DNA from: Flavobacterium psychroterrae | GTDB taxonomy: Bacteria > Bacteroidota > Bacteroidia > Flavobacteriales > Flavobacteriaceae | Direction: 5' to 3' | Length of the DNA stretch: 64,000 bases | NCBI RefSeq assembly: GCF_018380615.1 | Contig: NZ_JAGYVZ010000021.1 | Coordinates: 1 to 64,000, forward strand | In this document: positions 55,101-62,795 of the stretch, in pieces | How the letters are laid out: the number at the start of each line of letters is the position of its first letter | How positions within the stretch are numbered: the stretch's first letter is position 1 | The notes under the pieces: generated by a model | Databases searched by the model: none | What the model saw: the letters and a program-made list of their open reading frames with translations, nothing else | Told to the model about the DNA's origin: nothing | Position numbers and translations under genes: made by a program

Positions 55101-56951
55101 TATCCTATCACGGTTGCAGGAGCATCTTCTTCAAATTATAATATCAAGTTTGTTGGTAATGTTTTAAATGTAGTTGCTTCAAATAATGCAGGTTTATCTG
55201 ATATTGATGTTAGTAAAGGGGATTTAGATCCAACTTTTGATACAGATAAAAAAGGTTATACCGTAGAGGTACCAAATGATATTGATACATACGTAATCAA
55301 TCCAATACCAAGTAATCCAAATTCAACGGTTACAATGACAGTTGACGGAGTAATTATTGATCCTACAGCTCCATTAGATTTAAAAGTGGGAGATAATGTA
55401 ATTACAATAGTTGTCACGGCTGAAGATGGTATTACACAAGAAACTTATGAAGTAATAGTAACAAGAGAACCTTCCAGCAATGCAGGATTAATAGATTTGG
55501 CAATTAGTGAAGGTACCTTAAGTCCAACTTTTGCAGAAGGAATTTTAGATTATACAACTACGGTACCTAATGACATTACAAGTATAAAAGTTACGCCGGT
55601 TAGTGCAGATCCTACCGCAATAATAACTGTAAATGGAATAGTAGTACCTAGTGGAACAGCCTCACCAGACCAGCAATTAAAAGTAGGAGAAAATGAAATT
55701 ACTACTATTGTAACAGCTCAGGATGGAACTATTCAGACTTATACAGTAATTGTTACAAGAGAAGAAGCCCCGCTTTCTAATAATGCAGGTTTAACAGATT
55801 TAGCTATAAGTGAAGGTACATTAAGCCCAATTTTTGATGAAGGAACGAAAGATTATACAACTACAGTTCCTAATGATGTTAAAACTATATCAGTTACACC
55901 AGTTAGTGAAGATGCTACGGCAACAATAACAGTAAACGGGATCGTAGTACCTAGTGGAACAGCATCACCAGAACAGGAATTAAAAGTAGGGAAAAATGAA
56001 ATTATTACTGTAGTAACAGCTCAGGATGGAACTGTTCAGACTTATATCGTAATAGTTACAAGAGAAGAAGCTCCGCTTTCTAATGATGCAGCTTTAACAG
56101 ATTTGGCAATTAGTGAAGGTACTTTAAGTCCTGCTTTTGCAGAAGGAACTAAAGATTATACTACTATTGTTCCTAATGACATTACAAGTATAAAAGTTAC
56201 ACCAGTTAGTGAAGATGCTACGGCAACAATAACAGTAAATGGAATAGTAGTGCCAAGCGGAACAGCTTCAGCGGATCTGCCACTAAAAGTAGGTGAAAAT
56301 GTAATTATCACAACCGTAACAGCTCAGGACGGAACTGTTAACACTTATACTATAATTGTTACAAGAGAAGAAGCTACTGCTCCTGATAATGCAGGTTTAT
56401 CTGATATTGTTATTAGTGACGGAGCTTTAAGTCCGGCTTTTAATACTGATACAAATGATTATAGAGTAGATGTGCCAAATGAAACTAATTCATACATCGT
56501 TAATCCTATAGCAATCGATCCTAATGCTACCATTGAAATCAAAGTTGATGGAAAAATCATTGATCCTAAATCTCCAATAGATTTAAATGTAGGAGATAAT
56601 GTAATTACAGTAGTTGTTACAGCTCCTGATGGCACACAAGATACATATGTTGTGATTGTAAACAGAGCAGATGCTGAACCACAGGCAATTATTCCTTCAA
56701 ATATTATTACTCCAAACGGAGATGGTAAAAATGATTATTGGATAATTGATGGTCTGGATAAATATCCAAACAATTCAGTTAAAGTTTTTGATAGAGCAGC
56801 AAGATTAGTGTATTCTAAAAATAATTATAACAACGATTGGGATGGTTCTTATAAAGGATCTCCGGTTAATGAGGATACTTATTACTATCTAATTGATCTA
56901 GGAAATGGTTCACCTAAAATTAAAGGATTCATTTCAATCATTAGAAACTAA
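52131..56951 (+). CDS. Large repeat adhesin with T9SS type B sorting domain
   Basis: A 1,606-residue cell-surface protein. The start at 52131 opens the signal peptide (MNKNLLIVLVFLLFNIGYGQ); ATGs at 52083 and 52110 are in frame. Seen in order: a beta-rich N-terminal region of about 480 residues, an Ig-like stretch, four near-identical 82-residue MBG-type repeats plus a divergent fifth (about 605-1020), five cadherin-like beta-sandwich repeats of 98-101 residues (about 1020-1520, each opening NAGLxDxxIS), and a C-terminal gliding-associated (CHU_C) domain with PSNIITPNGDGKNDYWII. Known: that domain sends proteins through the type IX system, and type B cargo needs a SprF/PorP partner, which follows. 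Inferred: surface adhesin; the ligand is unknown. Confidence 0.88.
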   Translation: MNKNLLIVLVFLLFNIGYGQKIWTGATSTAWETDSNWSPVGKPTAGENVLIKNAANQPVINVAGAACAILELSNSTPGSMVVLTVKAGSFSPASITMNSTGDTSNCSLKIGAGTVNVTGDITMTGNALQNNVTFYGESILKIGGMMNGGTLNADGIGTVNYSAAGSRTIGTYVYNNLILSGSGVKTVATSGVVVNGTLTMSGTATASSAPTYGANAALKYSSLSPQTVGPEWLSPFVAAGGVEVSTANPAVSVVTINGNGTEKRFNDGVPLIIDEDALLVITNSELYLGGDFINNRGSLNTDKFVYLTGSVNQSIDSFISTQGISMIKNAGIATFTGNINTKKLTLNGLGTLSLGTGLTHIFTSDWTRTQGTLNAGSSILKILGNVVGNAGTFNAGTGTVEFNGGPQNLGSGSITYNNLILSGSAIKTFGAKTTINETFSIVSGVIADLTANLVHKAKTIQLGFSEGAGGSWGSRNSNAVNKNDSYFVLNNGIVNVGPTIVIDTNNLAAFTTIYGTPSISNNFTISGTDMVQEILVTPPAAFEVSTDGTNFTDTVTFGAAGDIAVTKVYVRLKGTIAVGDYSGNLVLSSTGTANVNIPIATSTVNKALLTITANNNSTVYGSDNPVLTASYVGFVNGDTVANLITAATIATTATKASAAGTYPITVSGATSSNYTFTYAANAVLTITPAPLSITANNNSKVYGSDNPVLTASYVGFVNGDNDTNLATAAKIATKATKASAVGTYPITASGAVSSNYTITYGANAVLTITPADLSIVANNNSKVYGTDNPVLTASYVGFVNGDTVANLTTAPTITTTANKASAVGTYPITASGAVLLNYIITYGPNAILTITPADLSVVANNNSKVYGSDNPVLTASYVGFVNGDTVADLTTAATISTTATIASAVGTYPITASGVVSSNYNIIYGTNTALTVTPAELTITADEARKIHGDKNPTLTVKYSGFVNGDNENGLTFTKPVITTTAVTESAIGEYPITVAGASSSNYNIKFVGNVLNVVASNNAGLSDIDVSKGDLDPTFDTDKKGYTVEVPNDIDTYVINPIPSNPNSTVTMTVDGVIIDPTAPLDLKVGDNVITIVVTAEDGITQETYEVIVTREPSSNAGLIDLAISEGTLSPTFAEGILDYTTTVPNDITSIKVTPVSADPTAIITVNGIVVPSGTASPDQQLKVGENEITTIVTAQDGTIQTYTVIVTREEAPLSNNAGLTDLAISEGTLSPIFDEGTKDYTTTVPNDVKTISVTPVSEDATATITVNGIVVPSGTASPEQELKVGKNEIITVVTAQDGTVQTYIVIVTREEAPLSNDAALTDLAISEGTLSPAFAEGTKDYTTIVPNDITSIKVTPVSEDATATITVNGIVVPSGTASADLPLKVGENVIITTVTAQDGTVNTYTIIVTREEATAPDNAGLSDIVISDGALSPAFNTDTNDYRVDVPNETNSYIVNPIAIDPNATIEIKVDGKIIDPKSPIDLNVGDNVITVVVTAPDGTQDTYVVIVNRADAEPQAIIPSNIITPNGDGKNDYWIIDGLDKYPNNSVKVFDRAARLVYSKNNYNNDWDGSYKGSPVNEDTYYYLIDLGNGSPKIKGFISIIRN
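53950..54935 (+). repeat. 246-bp tandem repeats in the adhesin gene
   Basis: The word GATAATCCGGTT recurs at 53997, 54243, 54489 and 54735, exactly 246 bases (82 codons) apart, with long stretches identical at DNA level. This indicates recent duplication or gene conversion; a fifth, older unit follows. Confidence 0.9.
55182..56685 (+). repeat. About 300-bp tandem repeats (cadherin-like units) in the adhesin gene
   Basis: Unit starts (GCAGG or GCAGC of NAGL/DAAL) lie at 55188, 55482, 55785, 56088 and 56391, steps of 294, 303, 303 and 303. Units 2-4 are most alike; units 1 and 5 form a second subtype (GLSDI, with VDG-I-IDP). Confidence 0.85.
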
Positions 56952-57015
56952 TCTAAAGTAAAAGAACGAAAAATAGTAAAAGTGGTTAAATCATAATCAC
57001 ACAGAGATAAATAAA

Positions 57016-57918
57016 ATGAAAATAAAATCAATAAAAACAATCTATTTGCCAATAATTATGTTCCTGCTTATATTAGGAACAAATTCCGCAAATGCGCAGT
57101 TAACAGAATACGAGTCTATGTATTTTCAAAACCAGTATATTAATAACCCTGCTATGGCAGGGTTAGAGGAAGGGGTAAAACTGAACTTAGGTTACCAAAG
57201 ACAATGGGACGAAGTTCCCGGTAATCCAATATTAATGAATGCCACCTTTGAATACAATTCAGGAAATAGAACAGGGCTAGGATTAAACGTTACTAGTGAC
57301 AGAGCCGGTTTAATCAATAGAACAAGAATAATGGGAACCTATGCTTATCATTTACCGATAGGAGTAGAAGACAAAATTCATTTTGGATTGTCTGCGGGTG
57401 CAAAATTTGCATCAATTGATTACAGTAAAATGGTAGGGGATAAAGATGATGTTGTTCTACAGAACTTTAATGAAGGAGCACAATTAGATGGAGATTTAGG
57501 TATTGCCTATACCAGTAGATTATTGACAGTTCAGGCATCATTGCCAAAACTTCATAATCTTTTCTATGAAAATGATAATGGAGTAAAAAATTACGCAGAT
57601 CGCTCTACTTTTTATTCAGCTGTAAGTTACAAGATATTATTATCTAATTACGATGAAAACTTAAATATTGAGCCATTGGTTGCGTACAGAGGTGTTAAAG
57701 GACACAAAGATATTTTAGATATGGGGGGAAGATTTAATTTCCCGGATTATAAAATGAATATATCTGCATTTTACCATACCAATAGTATTGTTTCAACAGC
57801 ATTTGGAATTTCACTTGATGATTTAGGCGTTTTCCTTGCTTATTCTAAATATTTTGGAAGTTTGGGTGCTTATGCAAACAATACTTTTGAAGTTGGACTG
57901 AATTACAAAATGAAATAA
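57016..57918 (+). CDS. PorP/SprF family type IX secretion protein
   Basis: A 300-residue outer-membrane barrel. Seen: a signal peptide (residues 1-27, NAQ), the family opening YESMYFQNQYINNPAMAGLE, LNLGYQRQWDEVPGNP, and beta strands ending FEVGLNYKMK. Known: SprF-type proteins are needed to export and attach the type B adhesin encoded beside them. It follows the adhesin gene by 64 bases and ends at a terminator, so the two are one unit. Confidence 0.9.
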   Translation: MKIKSIKTIYLPIIMFLLILGTNSANAQLTEYESMYFQNQYINNPAMAGLEEGVKLNLGYQRQWDEVPGNPILMNATFEYNSGNRTGLGLNVTSDRAGLINRTRIMGTYAYHLPIGVEDKIHFGLSAGAKFASIDYSKMVGDKDDVVLQNFNEGAQLDGDLGIAYTSRLLTVQASLPKLHNLFYENDNGVKNYADRSTFYSAVSYKILLSNYDENLNIEPLVAYRGVKGHKDILDMGGRFNFPDYKMNISAFYHTNSIVSTAFGISLDDLGVFLAYSKYFGSLGAYANNTFEVGLNYKMK

Positions 57919-57938
57919 AAAAATTAAGAAGTTTATTT

Positions 57939-57981
57939 AAAAAGCTAAGGAATATGTGATGTATTTCTTAGCTTTTTTTTT
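57939..57981 (+). terminator. Terminator after the PorP/SprF gene
   Basis: AAAAAGCTAAGGAATA / TATTTCTTAGCTTTTT with a short loop and T run. Confidence 0.85.
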
Positions 57982-58239
57982 TGAATGTTTTTAGATTTTT
58001 AGATTTTCTATAAATGATGCAATTTAGTATGTCTTTCTTGTAAATGTATCATTTAAATAATTTTAGAAAAAAGTGTATTTTATTTATTGTTCATGAAATA
58101 CCCTGCTATTTTGTCCTGAGAATAAATGCAGTTGAAAAACAAAAAAACAAAATAGGAATAATTAAAAAGTATATAATCCAACTTGTACCTGATGCAGCAG
58201 TAAATGAAGGTCTACTATTAGCAATTAATCAAAGTAATT
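57982..58239. other. Intergenic region between convergent units
   Basis: No gene supported. A 76-codon open frame (58044-58274, plus) overlaps the 3' end of the AAA gene and has no recognisable features. Confidence 0.4.
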
Positions 58240-58953
58240 TTATAATTGTTTCTGAAATTCGAGTTCTGCAATAATTTGTTTCTTCATGGTAGTATTAATA
58301 TAATCTTTAGCTTCGGCATAAGAGATATTGTATTTACGCAAAATTGCTTGTAAATGAACAGGAAAGTCGGAGAGCAATTTATCATAGTAAAGATTTAATT
58401 CACTGTCATTTGGCATTTGGAATGCTAACCGCAATTGAAATCTTCTTAGCAATGCAGTATCAATAGAATGATAATGATTTGTTGCACAAATAAGTAAACT
58501 ATCAGTTGGAAAATAATCAATCAATTGAATAATTGTATTGACAAGACGCCTCATTTCACCCACATCTTTATCATCGCTATCGCGACTTTTGCCAATTTGG
58601 TCAAATTCATCTAAAAATAATACAGCCTTTTCCCTGATAGCTTTGTCGAATATGGCTTTTACATTTTTAGATGTTTCACCAATTCGCGCATTAATTAAAG
58701 TACTCAGGTTTATAATAACAATATTTTTATTTAAAGCAGTAGCAATAGCTTTTGCCGTAGTTGTTTTACCACAGCCGGAATGTCCGTGAAGTAATATTTT
58801 ATTATCTACTTTAAGATTGTACTTTTTTAATTCCTCCAGATATTGATGTTCTTTAATCGTCTGAGTTAAAGCAATTTTATTTTCATCACTAAAAAGTAAA
58901 TCGGCTAAAGCTATTTTTTCGGTATCGTTTACGGTAAGTTCGTATAGATTCAT
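58240..58953 (-). CDS. AAA family ATPase
   Basis: A 237-residue single-domain ATPase. Seen: Walker A GHSGCGKTTTAKAI (about residue 56), Walker B VLFLDEFDQIG, a sensor-1 Asn in LLICATNHYHS, and the arginine finger pair in ALLRRF. The N-terminal part is only about 50 residues. Known: classic AAA proteins remodel other proteins; small forms of this sort act with an unknown partner. The start at 58953 (MNLYELTVNDTEK) is chosen because a TAATTTTG promoter lies just upstream; the frame extends to 59019. Confidence 0.8.
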   Translation of the reverse strand: MNLYELTVNDTEKIALADLLFSDENKIALTQTIKEHQYLEELKKYNLKVDNKILLHGHSGCGKTTTAKAIATALNKNIVIINLSTLINARIGETSKNVKAIFDKAIREKAVLFLDEFDQIGKSRDSDDKDVGEMRRLVNTIIQLIDYFPTDSLLICATNHYHSIDTALLRRFQLRLAFQMPNDSELNLYYDKLLSDFPVHLQAILRKYNISYAEAKDYINTTMKKQIIAELEFQKQL

Positions 58954-58970
58954 TAGAATTTTATTTGATG

Positions 58971-58978
58971 CAAAATTA
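58971..58978 (-). promoter_or_regulatory. -7 element of the AAA ATPase gene
   Basis: TAATTTTG on the minus strand, 17 bases before the ATG at 58953. It lies inside the possible N-terminal extension, which it argues against. Confidence 0.5.
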
Positions 58979-59024
58979 TAGTTTATTCCGTGATATTCAC
59001 CTTCAAAATTTCTTTTCAATAGTT

Positions 59025-59085
59025 AAAAATAAAGAAACCAAATGTCGAGGTTGAGATTGAATCAACATTTGGTTTCTTTATTTTT
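59025..59085. terminator. Bidirectional terminator hairpin
   Basis: AAAAATAAAGAAACCAAATG / CATTTGGTTTCTTTATTTTT arms around a 19-base loop, between the membrane protein and AAA genes. Confidence 0.75.
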
Positions 59086-59147
59086 AATTTACGAATAGAT
59101 TTATCAGAATAACATTTAATTATTTACTTCTGATGATAAAAAAAACG

Positions 59148-59894
59148 TTATTCCTCAAAGACTTTTTCAGTATTTACAGGATTATTTTCCTGATAGATTT
59201 TTTGTCCAATAACGCCTTTGTCTCCCAATGCACGACCTTTTATTAGCCAGGCAATTCCGAAAGCAAATAGCGAAAGAGCTTCAAAAACTAATGTAGAATA
59301 ATTAAATAAATTAAAAGTTTCGGCTATAGGAACCATAATTACAAAAACTATAATTGAATAACCACAAACTCTATAAATGTTATTTTCGTTCAGTATACTT
59401 TTAGGCGTTCTGGTTTCGTGTTCCTGCCCAATTGTAAAAACATTAATTGCCAATAAAGCAAAAATCAAAAATAAGAGAGCGGCAAAACCATAATGAAGCC
59501 AGCCTAACCATTTTTCGGAATAAGGAATAAGAGTGTAAATTTTAGCTTTAAAATCATCAGGATTTGTTGGGAACAATGCAACGCCCAAAGCCATTATTCC
59601 GGCAATATTAGTAAGTAAATTATCATTTTTCCAGATTGAAGAATTTCCGTATCCTTTGTAACAAATTAAAAACAACCCAACGGCACATAAAGTTCCGGTA
59701 AAGATTTCTCTTAAGTTCGTATAATAATAATCACTTATAGAAGGCTGAACAGCAGTTTTAAATAATGAAATCAAAGACAGTCCGACCAGAAGTATAGGAA
59801 GACTAATTCCTAAATATCCAATGGCACGTCTGATTCGTCTGTAAGTGAAAATATCATAACTTTCAATTTTAATTTCCTTGTCATCAATTTTCAT
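59148..59894 (-). CDS. Polytopic membrane protein, unknown function
   Basis: A 248-residue inner-membrane protein. Seen: about six hydrophobic helices (GYLGISLPILLVGLSLISLF, then near 65-85, 90-108, 130-152, 175-195 and 205-225), a polar loop with LFPTNPDDFKAKIYTLIPYS, and a charged C-terminal tail. No catalytic motif was recognised. It is a single gene followed by a hairpin terminator. Confidence 0.7.
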   Translation of the reverse strand: MKIDDKEIKIESYDIFTYRRIRRAIGYLGISLPILLVGLSLISLFKTAVQPSISDYYYTNLREIFTGTLCAVGLFLICYKGYGNSSIWKNDNLLTNIAGIMALGVALFPTNPDDFKAKIYTLIPYSEKWLGWLHYGFAALLFLIFALLAINVFTIGQEHETRTPKSILNENNIYRVCGYSIIVFVIMVPIAETFNLFNYSTLVFEALSLFAFGIAWLIKGRALGDKGVIGQKIYQENNPVNTEKVFEE

Positions 59895-60112
59895 TTTGTT
59901 GGTGTATTTAGTTGGTAGTTATTAACTTATATTTTTTTATAACTGAAATAAAAAATCTCAAGTCAGGATTTTTTGCAGTAAACTTCTACTCATTTTTGTA
60001 CGCAAAAACACAAATTAAGTTTGTACAAATTCGTAAAAGTTGAGGCAAAAAATATAAGCGAAATTATTAAATAGATTTTTTCAATAAAAAACGTAGTGTA
60101 TAAAATCAAACC

Positions 60113-60862
60113 TTAGTTATTAGAATCTGTAGTCTCTTCAATCAAAGGATTATAGTTTTTAAATCGAGTATAAACTTCCAAATCTTTGACAAATTCTTTT
60201 TTTAAGGTTTTGCGTTTTCCATTTTTGTCCAGAAGATAAATTTCTCTCTCCTGATTTTCTAAGGAAACACCGGCAAATTCTCTTAAACTGTCTTTTTCTA
60301 ATTTCAAAAAAACGGTTGTATTTCCTCCATAAACTAGCCAGGCATCAACACAATCCAAAAGTTTATTATATTCTAAATTTGGATAATGATCAGAATTTTT
60401 CATCAATATAAATTCCTTTTTGACTTTGTCGAAAATAAGGAGTTTTCTAATTTCATTTGCTCCTCTTGCGGCAACAGAAGATTTGAAAGTTAAATCATTG
60501 AAACCATCGTTATTAAAATCCTTAAGTTCCGGTTCACAATTAGTAACGCCATCTTTTAAATATTCCAGTTGTTGATGTAAAACCCACTTTTGATTTCTTT
60601 TTTCAAACAAATGAATTTCAACATACGAACTGTCATTACTTCTAAATTGTTCGACAATAAGTTTAAATTTCCCTTTGATTCCCACTTGAGTGCTATCAGT
60701 AAAAGTTTCCTCTAAAACAGTTTTTATAGTATCTGATTTAGCTTCAGGTTTAATTATTACTTTTTTTGTAGATTCTTTTTTAAGAGATACTATTTTCTCG
60801 TTATTTTTTTGCGAGCAACTAACTATTGAAAATAATAGTATGAAAATTATTGATTTCACCAT
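60113..60862 (-). CDS. Putative lipoprotein
   Basis: A 249-residue lipoprotein. The start at 60862 (MVKSIIFILLFSIVSCSQ) gives a proper lipobox; the longer frame to 60913 would overlap the Mpo1-like gene. Seen: a Lys-rich linker, then a beta-rich domain with a calcium-loop-like segment DFNNDGFNDLTFKSS and a conserved-looking AARGANEIRKLLIFD. Such D-x-N-x-D-G loops are typical of FG-GAP or XAC2610-like proteins. Function unknown. Confidence 0.65.
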   Translation of the reverse strand: MVKSIIFILLFSIVSCSQKNNEKIVSLKKESTKKVIIKPEAKSDTIKTVLEETFTDSTQVGIKGKFKLIVEQFRSNDSSYVEIHLFEKRNQKWVLHQQLEYLKDGVTNCEPELKDFNNDGFNDLTFKSSVAARGANEIRKLLIFDKVKKEFILMKNSDHYPNLEYNKLLDCVDAWLVYGGNTTVFLKLEKDSLREFAGVSLENQEREIYLLDKNGKRKTLKKEFVKDLEVYTRFKNYNPLIEETTDSNN

Positions 60863-60869
60863 TATTGAT

Positions 60870-61334
60870 TTACTTCTTAGAAAATATATTCTCCACAACC
60901 CACGCCGGACCAATCATTAAAAATTGAAGATCTTTCAGGAAAGAGGGTTTTTTGCCCTCAATATTATGTCCGTAAAATTGCCCGATCCACGCAATCGCAA
61001 AAACACCAATTGAGAAAATCCATAAAGGAAAAACCTGTGCGATATAATAATTAACCACCAAACAAATCGCCGAGAGAACAGCAATTTTCAATGCCATAGA
61101 AAAAGATAATCGAATATAGAAAATGAGAACAAAAATTAGTACAACAACAGCCCAGTTTTCAATAATAGGAGCGTTTAGTTGTAGCGTATTTGCAATAATG
61201 CCGCTGGGAATACTCATTAATAATCCCACTATAGAAAAGTAAATCGCAGGAACGCAAATATAATGTATTGCTTTGTTTTTCGGGTTTTGATGACTTACAG
61301 CATATTCTTCAAACCATTGGTCTAATGTTCTCAT
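60870..61334 (-). CDS. Mpo1-like (DUF962) membrane protein
   Basis: A 154-residue membrane protein. Seen: the family opening WFEEYAVSHQNPKNKAIHYI, four or five hydrophobic helices, and the C-terminal YGHNIEGKKPSFLKDL with conserved His. Known: yeast Mpo1 is an Fe(II) dioxygenase that shortens 2-hydroxy fatty acids; a similar lipid role in bacteria is possible but unproven. Flavobacterium membranes contain hydroxy fatty acids and sphingolipid-like lipids, which would suit it. Confidence 0.85.
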   Translation of the reverse strand: MRTLDQWFEEYAVSHQNPKNKAIHYICVPAIYFSIVGLLMSIPSGIIANTLQLNAPIIENWAVVVLIFVLIFYIRLSFSMALKIAVLSAICLVVNYYIAQVFPLWIFSIGVFAIAWIGQFYGHNIEGKKPSFLKDLQFLMIGPAWVVENIFSKK

Positions 61335-61494
61335 TGTTTTGGGTTTAGATATATGTAAATCTAATAAAATTTCTTTTTGCTTAGTCGCAGTTGTTATCTT
61401 TTCTTTGAAATTGAGAAACTGTTTAAAAGCGAAATGCGCAAAGTCAGAAACATTTACGCATTTTTATAAAAAGTATTTATAAACAAATTCAGTA

Positions 61495-62196
61495 TCAAAA
61501 GATATTATTAGTATCTGTTACCAAAATTAATTTTTGAAATCGGCTTCTGTCAAAATCAATTCTGCTAGCTTTAACAGCAATCGGAAAATGAATTTCGGCA
61601 TTAGAAACCATTCTTAATTTATTTTGATTGTCAATTGTAAAATCAAGTTTTCCGCTTGCAACTTCGTTTAGACTTGCAATTAGATTATTATCTAAAGTAA
61701 AATCGGTTTCAATATCAACAATAAGGTTTTTTGCAAATACCGTTCCTGTTACAATTAAGATATAATTGCGATTTGCATTTTTTAGCAAAGAAGGATTTGG
61801 ATGCAGAAAATCTGCCGAGAATAAATAATCTTCAATATTGCCAATCGTATATTCTTTTGTAACGGAATTATCATAACTTATTGTTACGGTTTTTCCGGAT
61901 TTGATAGTATTCGCAATTTCAAATGCACCAAGTCCAAGTGTCTTTAATATTTCTTGTAATAACGTAATACCAATATTAAAGCCGTAATCATCTTTTTGAG
62001 TAGAATTTATGCTTAAAGCCGGATTCTCAATCTCCGTTAATGCAACATTACTTGTAAAGGCATGTTCAATACTGGCATAATAAAGCTGCGCTTCGTCAAA
62101 TGGTTTTTTTAGCCATAATTGCAATGGTTTATGGTTTCTAACAGGTCCTTCGATAATGTCATAACCTTGTTCGCTTAAAAATTTTGTAAGTTTCAT
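61495..62196 (-). CDS. Gasdermin-like protein (tentative)
   Basis: A 233-residue protein with no signal peptide, no transmembrane helix and no cysteine. Seen: an N-terminal FLSEQGYDIIEGP, then HKPLQLW (residues 22-28), a hydrophobic glycine-containing helix (ITLLQEILKTLGLGAF, 77-92), a strand TVTISYDN, then IGNIEDYLFSADF (118-130), the strand pair NYILIVTGTVFAKNLIVDI (144-162) and a C-terminal HFPIAVKASRIDF. This order resembles bacterial gasdermins, which open with a similar PLQLL segment and later have a LDxYLxxAD helix followed by a Y-V-I-T strand. Known: gasdermins form membrane pores after proteolytic release of a short C-terminal peptide. The match is from memory. No protease gene is next to it and the N-terminal palmitoylated Cys of studied forms is absent. 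It could be an unrelated family. Confidence 0.5.
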   Translation of the reverse strand: MKLTKFLSEQGYDIIEGPVRNHKPLQLWLKKPFDEAQLYYASIEHAFTSNVALTEIENPALSINSTQKDDYGFNIGITLLQEILKTLGLGAFEIANTIKSGKTVTISYDNSVTKEYTIGNIEDYLFSADFLHPNPSLLKNANRNYILIVTGTVFAKNLIVDIETDFTLDNNLIASLNEVASGKLDFTIDNQNKLRMVSNAEIHFPIAVKASRIDFDRSRFQKLILVTDTNNIF

Positions 62197-62565
62197 TTTA
62201 TTGTTTTTTAGATTAACATATTGATATGGGGTATTTTGGTATGCTTTCTTTTACAATGAAATACAAATTAAATCTTAGTTTAATTTTAATATTTGTCTTT
62301 ATTTATTTACAAAGCTAAACAATATGCAGCAAATTAAGGTTACAATTGTGTTAGATTTATGGGTGGTAAAAAGAGAATCTAAAATGCTCAAAAACTTGTT
62401 TTTGGTTTTAAACTGTAGACAAAGTATAAGCAGGTTGTTTTAGATTTAAAACAATAAACTTAGATTATATCCTATTTTACTATTTTAAAAACGTATAGCG
62501 GATAAGTGTTGTCCCGCCGATCCTTAATTTTGTTCTGATTAAAATTACTATCAAATACCTAAATT
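62197..62565. other. Divergent intergenic region
   Basis: About 370 AT-rich bases between the gasdermin-like gene and the small membrane protein, with no gene seen. It contains a promoter element at 62525-62532. Confidence 0.5.
62525..62532 (+). promoter_or_regulatory. -7 element of the small membrane protein gene
   Basis: TAATTTTG, 33 bases before the ATG at 62566. No clear -33 element. Confidence 0.4.
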
Positions 62566-62781
62566 ATGTATCCAAAAAATTTAAAAGAATCAACACCAAT
62601 TATGCTCTCTATTATTTTAGAAAATAAAGAGAATAATACATCAGTAAGAAAATACGATTATTATAATAATTACAATCGTAAAAATAAAAAACAAGACCTG
62701 CAATTCATTTTTGGCTCGTTGATTATTTTTACTTTAATTTCTTCATTTTTGGCATTATTAGTTATGGTAATTCTGCCTTGA
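62566..62781 (+). CDS. Small membrane protein, unknown function
   Basis: A 71-residue protein. Seen: a polar, Asn/Lys/Tyr-rich N-terminal half (YDYYNNYNRKNKKQD) and one C-terminal transmembrane helix (FIFGSLIIFTLISSFLALLV) ending just before the stop, a tail-anchored layout. A promoter-like element upstream supports it, but no family is recognised and it may not be expressed. Confidence 0.5.
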   Translation: MYPKNLKESTPIMLSIILENKENNTSVRKYDYYNNYNRKNKKQDLQFIFGSLIIFTLISSFLALLVMVILP

Positions 62782-62795
62782 AAATAGTATAAAAT

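Noticed and set aside
58044..58274. 76-codon frame on the plus strand
   Set aside because: It overlaps the AAA gene end and has no recognisable domain or promoter.
58240..58953. AAA ATPase as the activator of the gasdermin-like protein
   Set aside because: It is a separate transcription unit 2.5 kb away, and no protease domain is fused to it; no evidence of a link.
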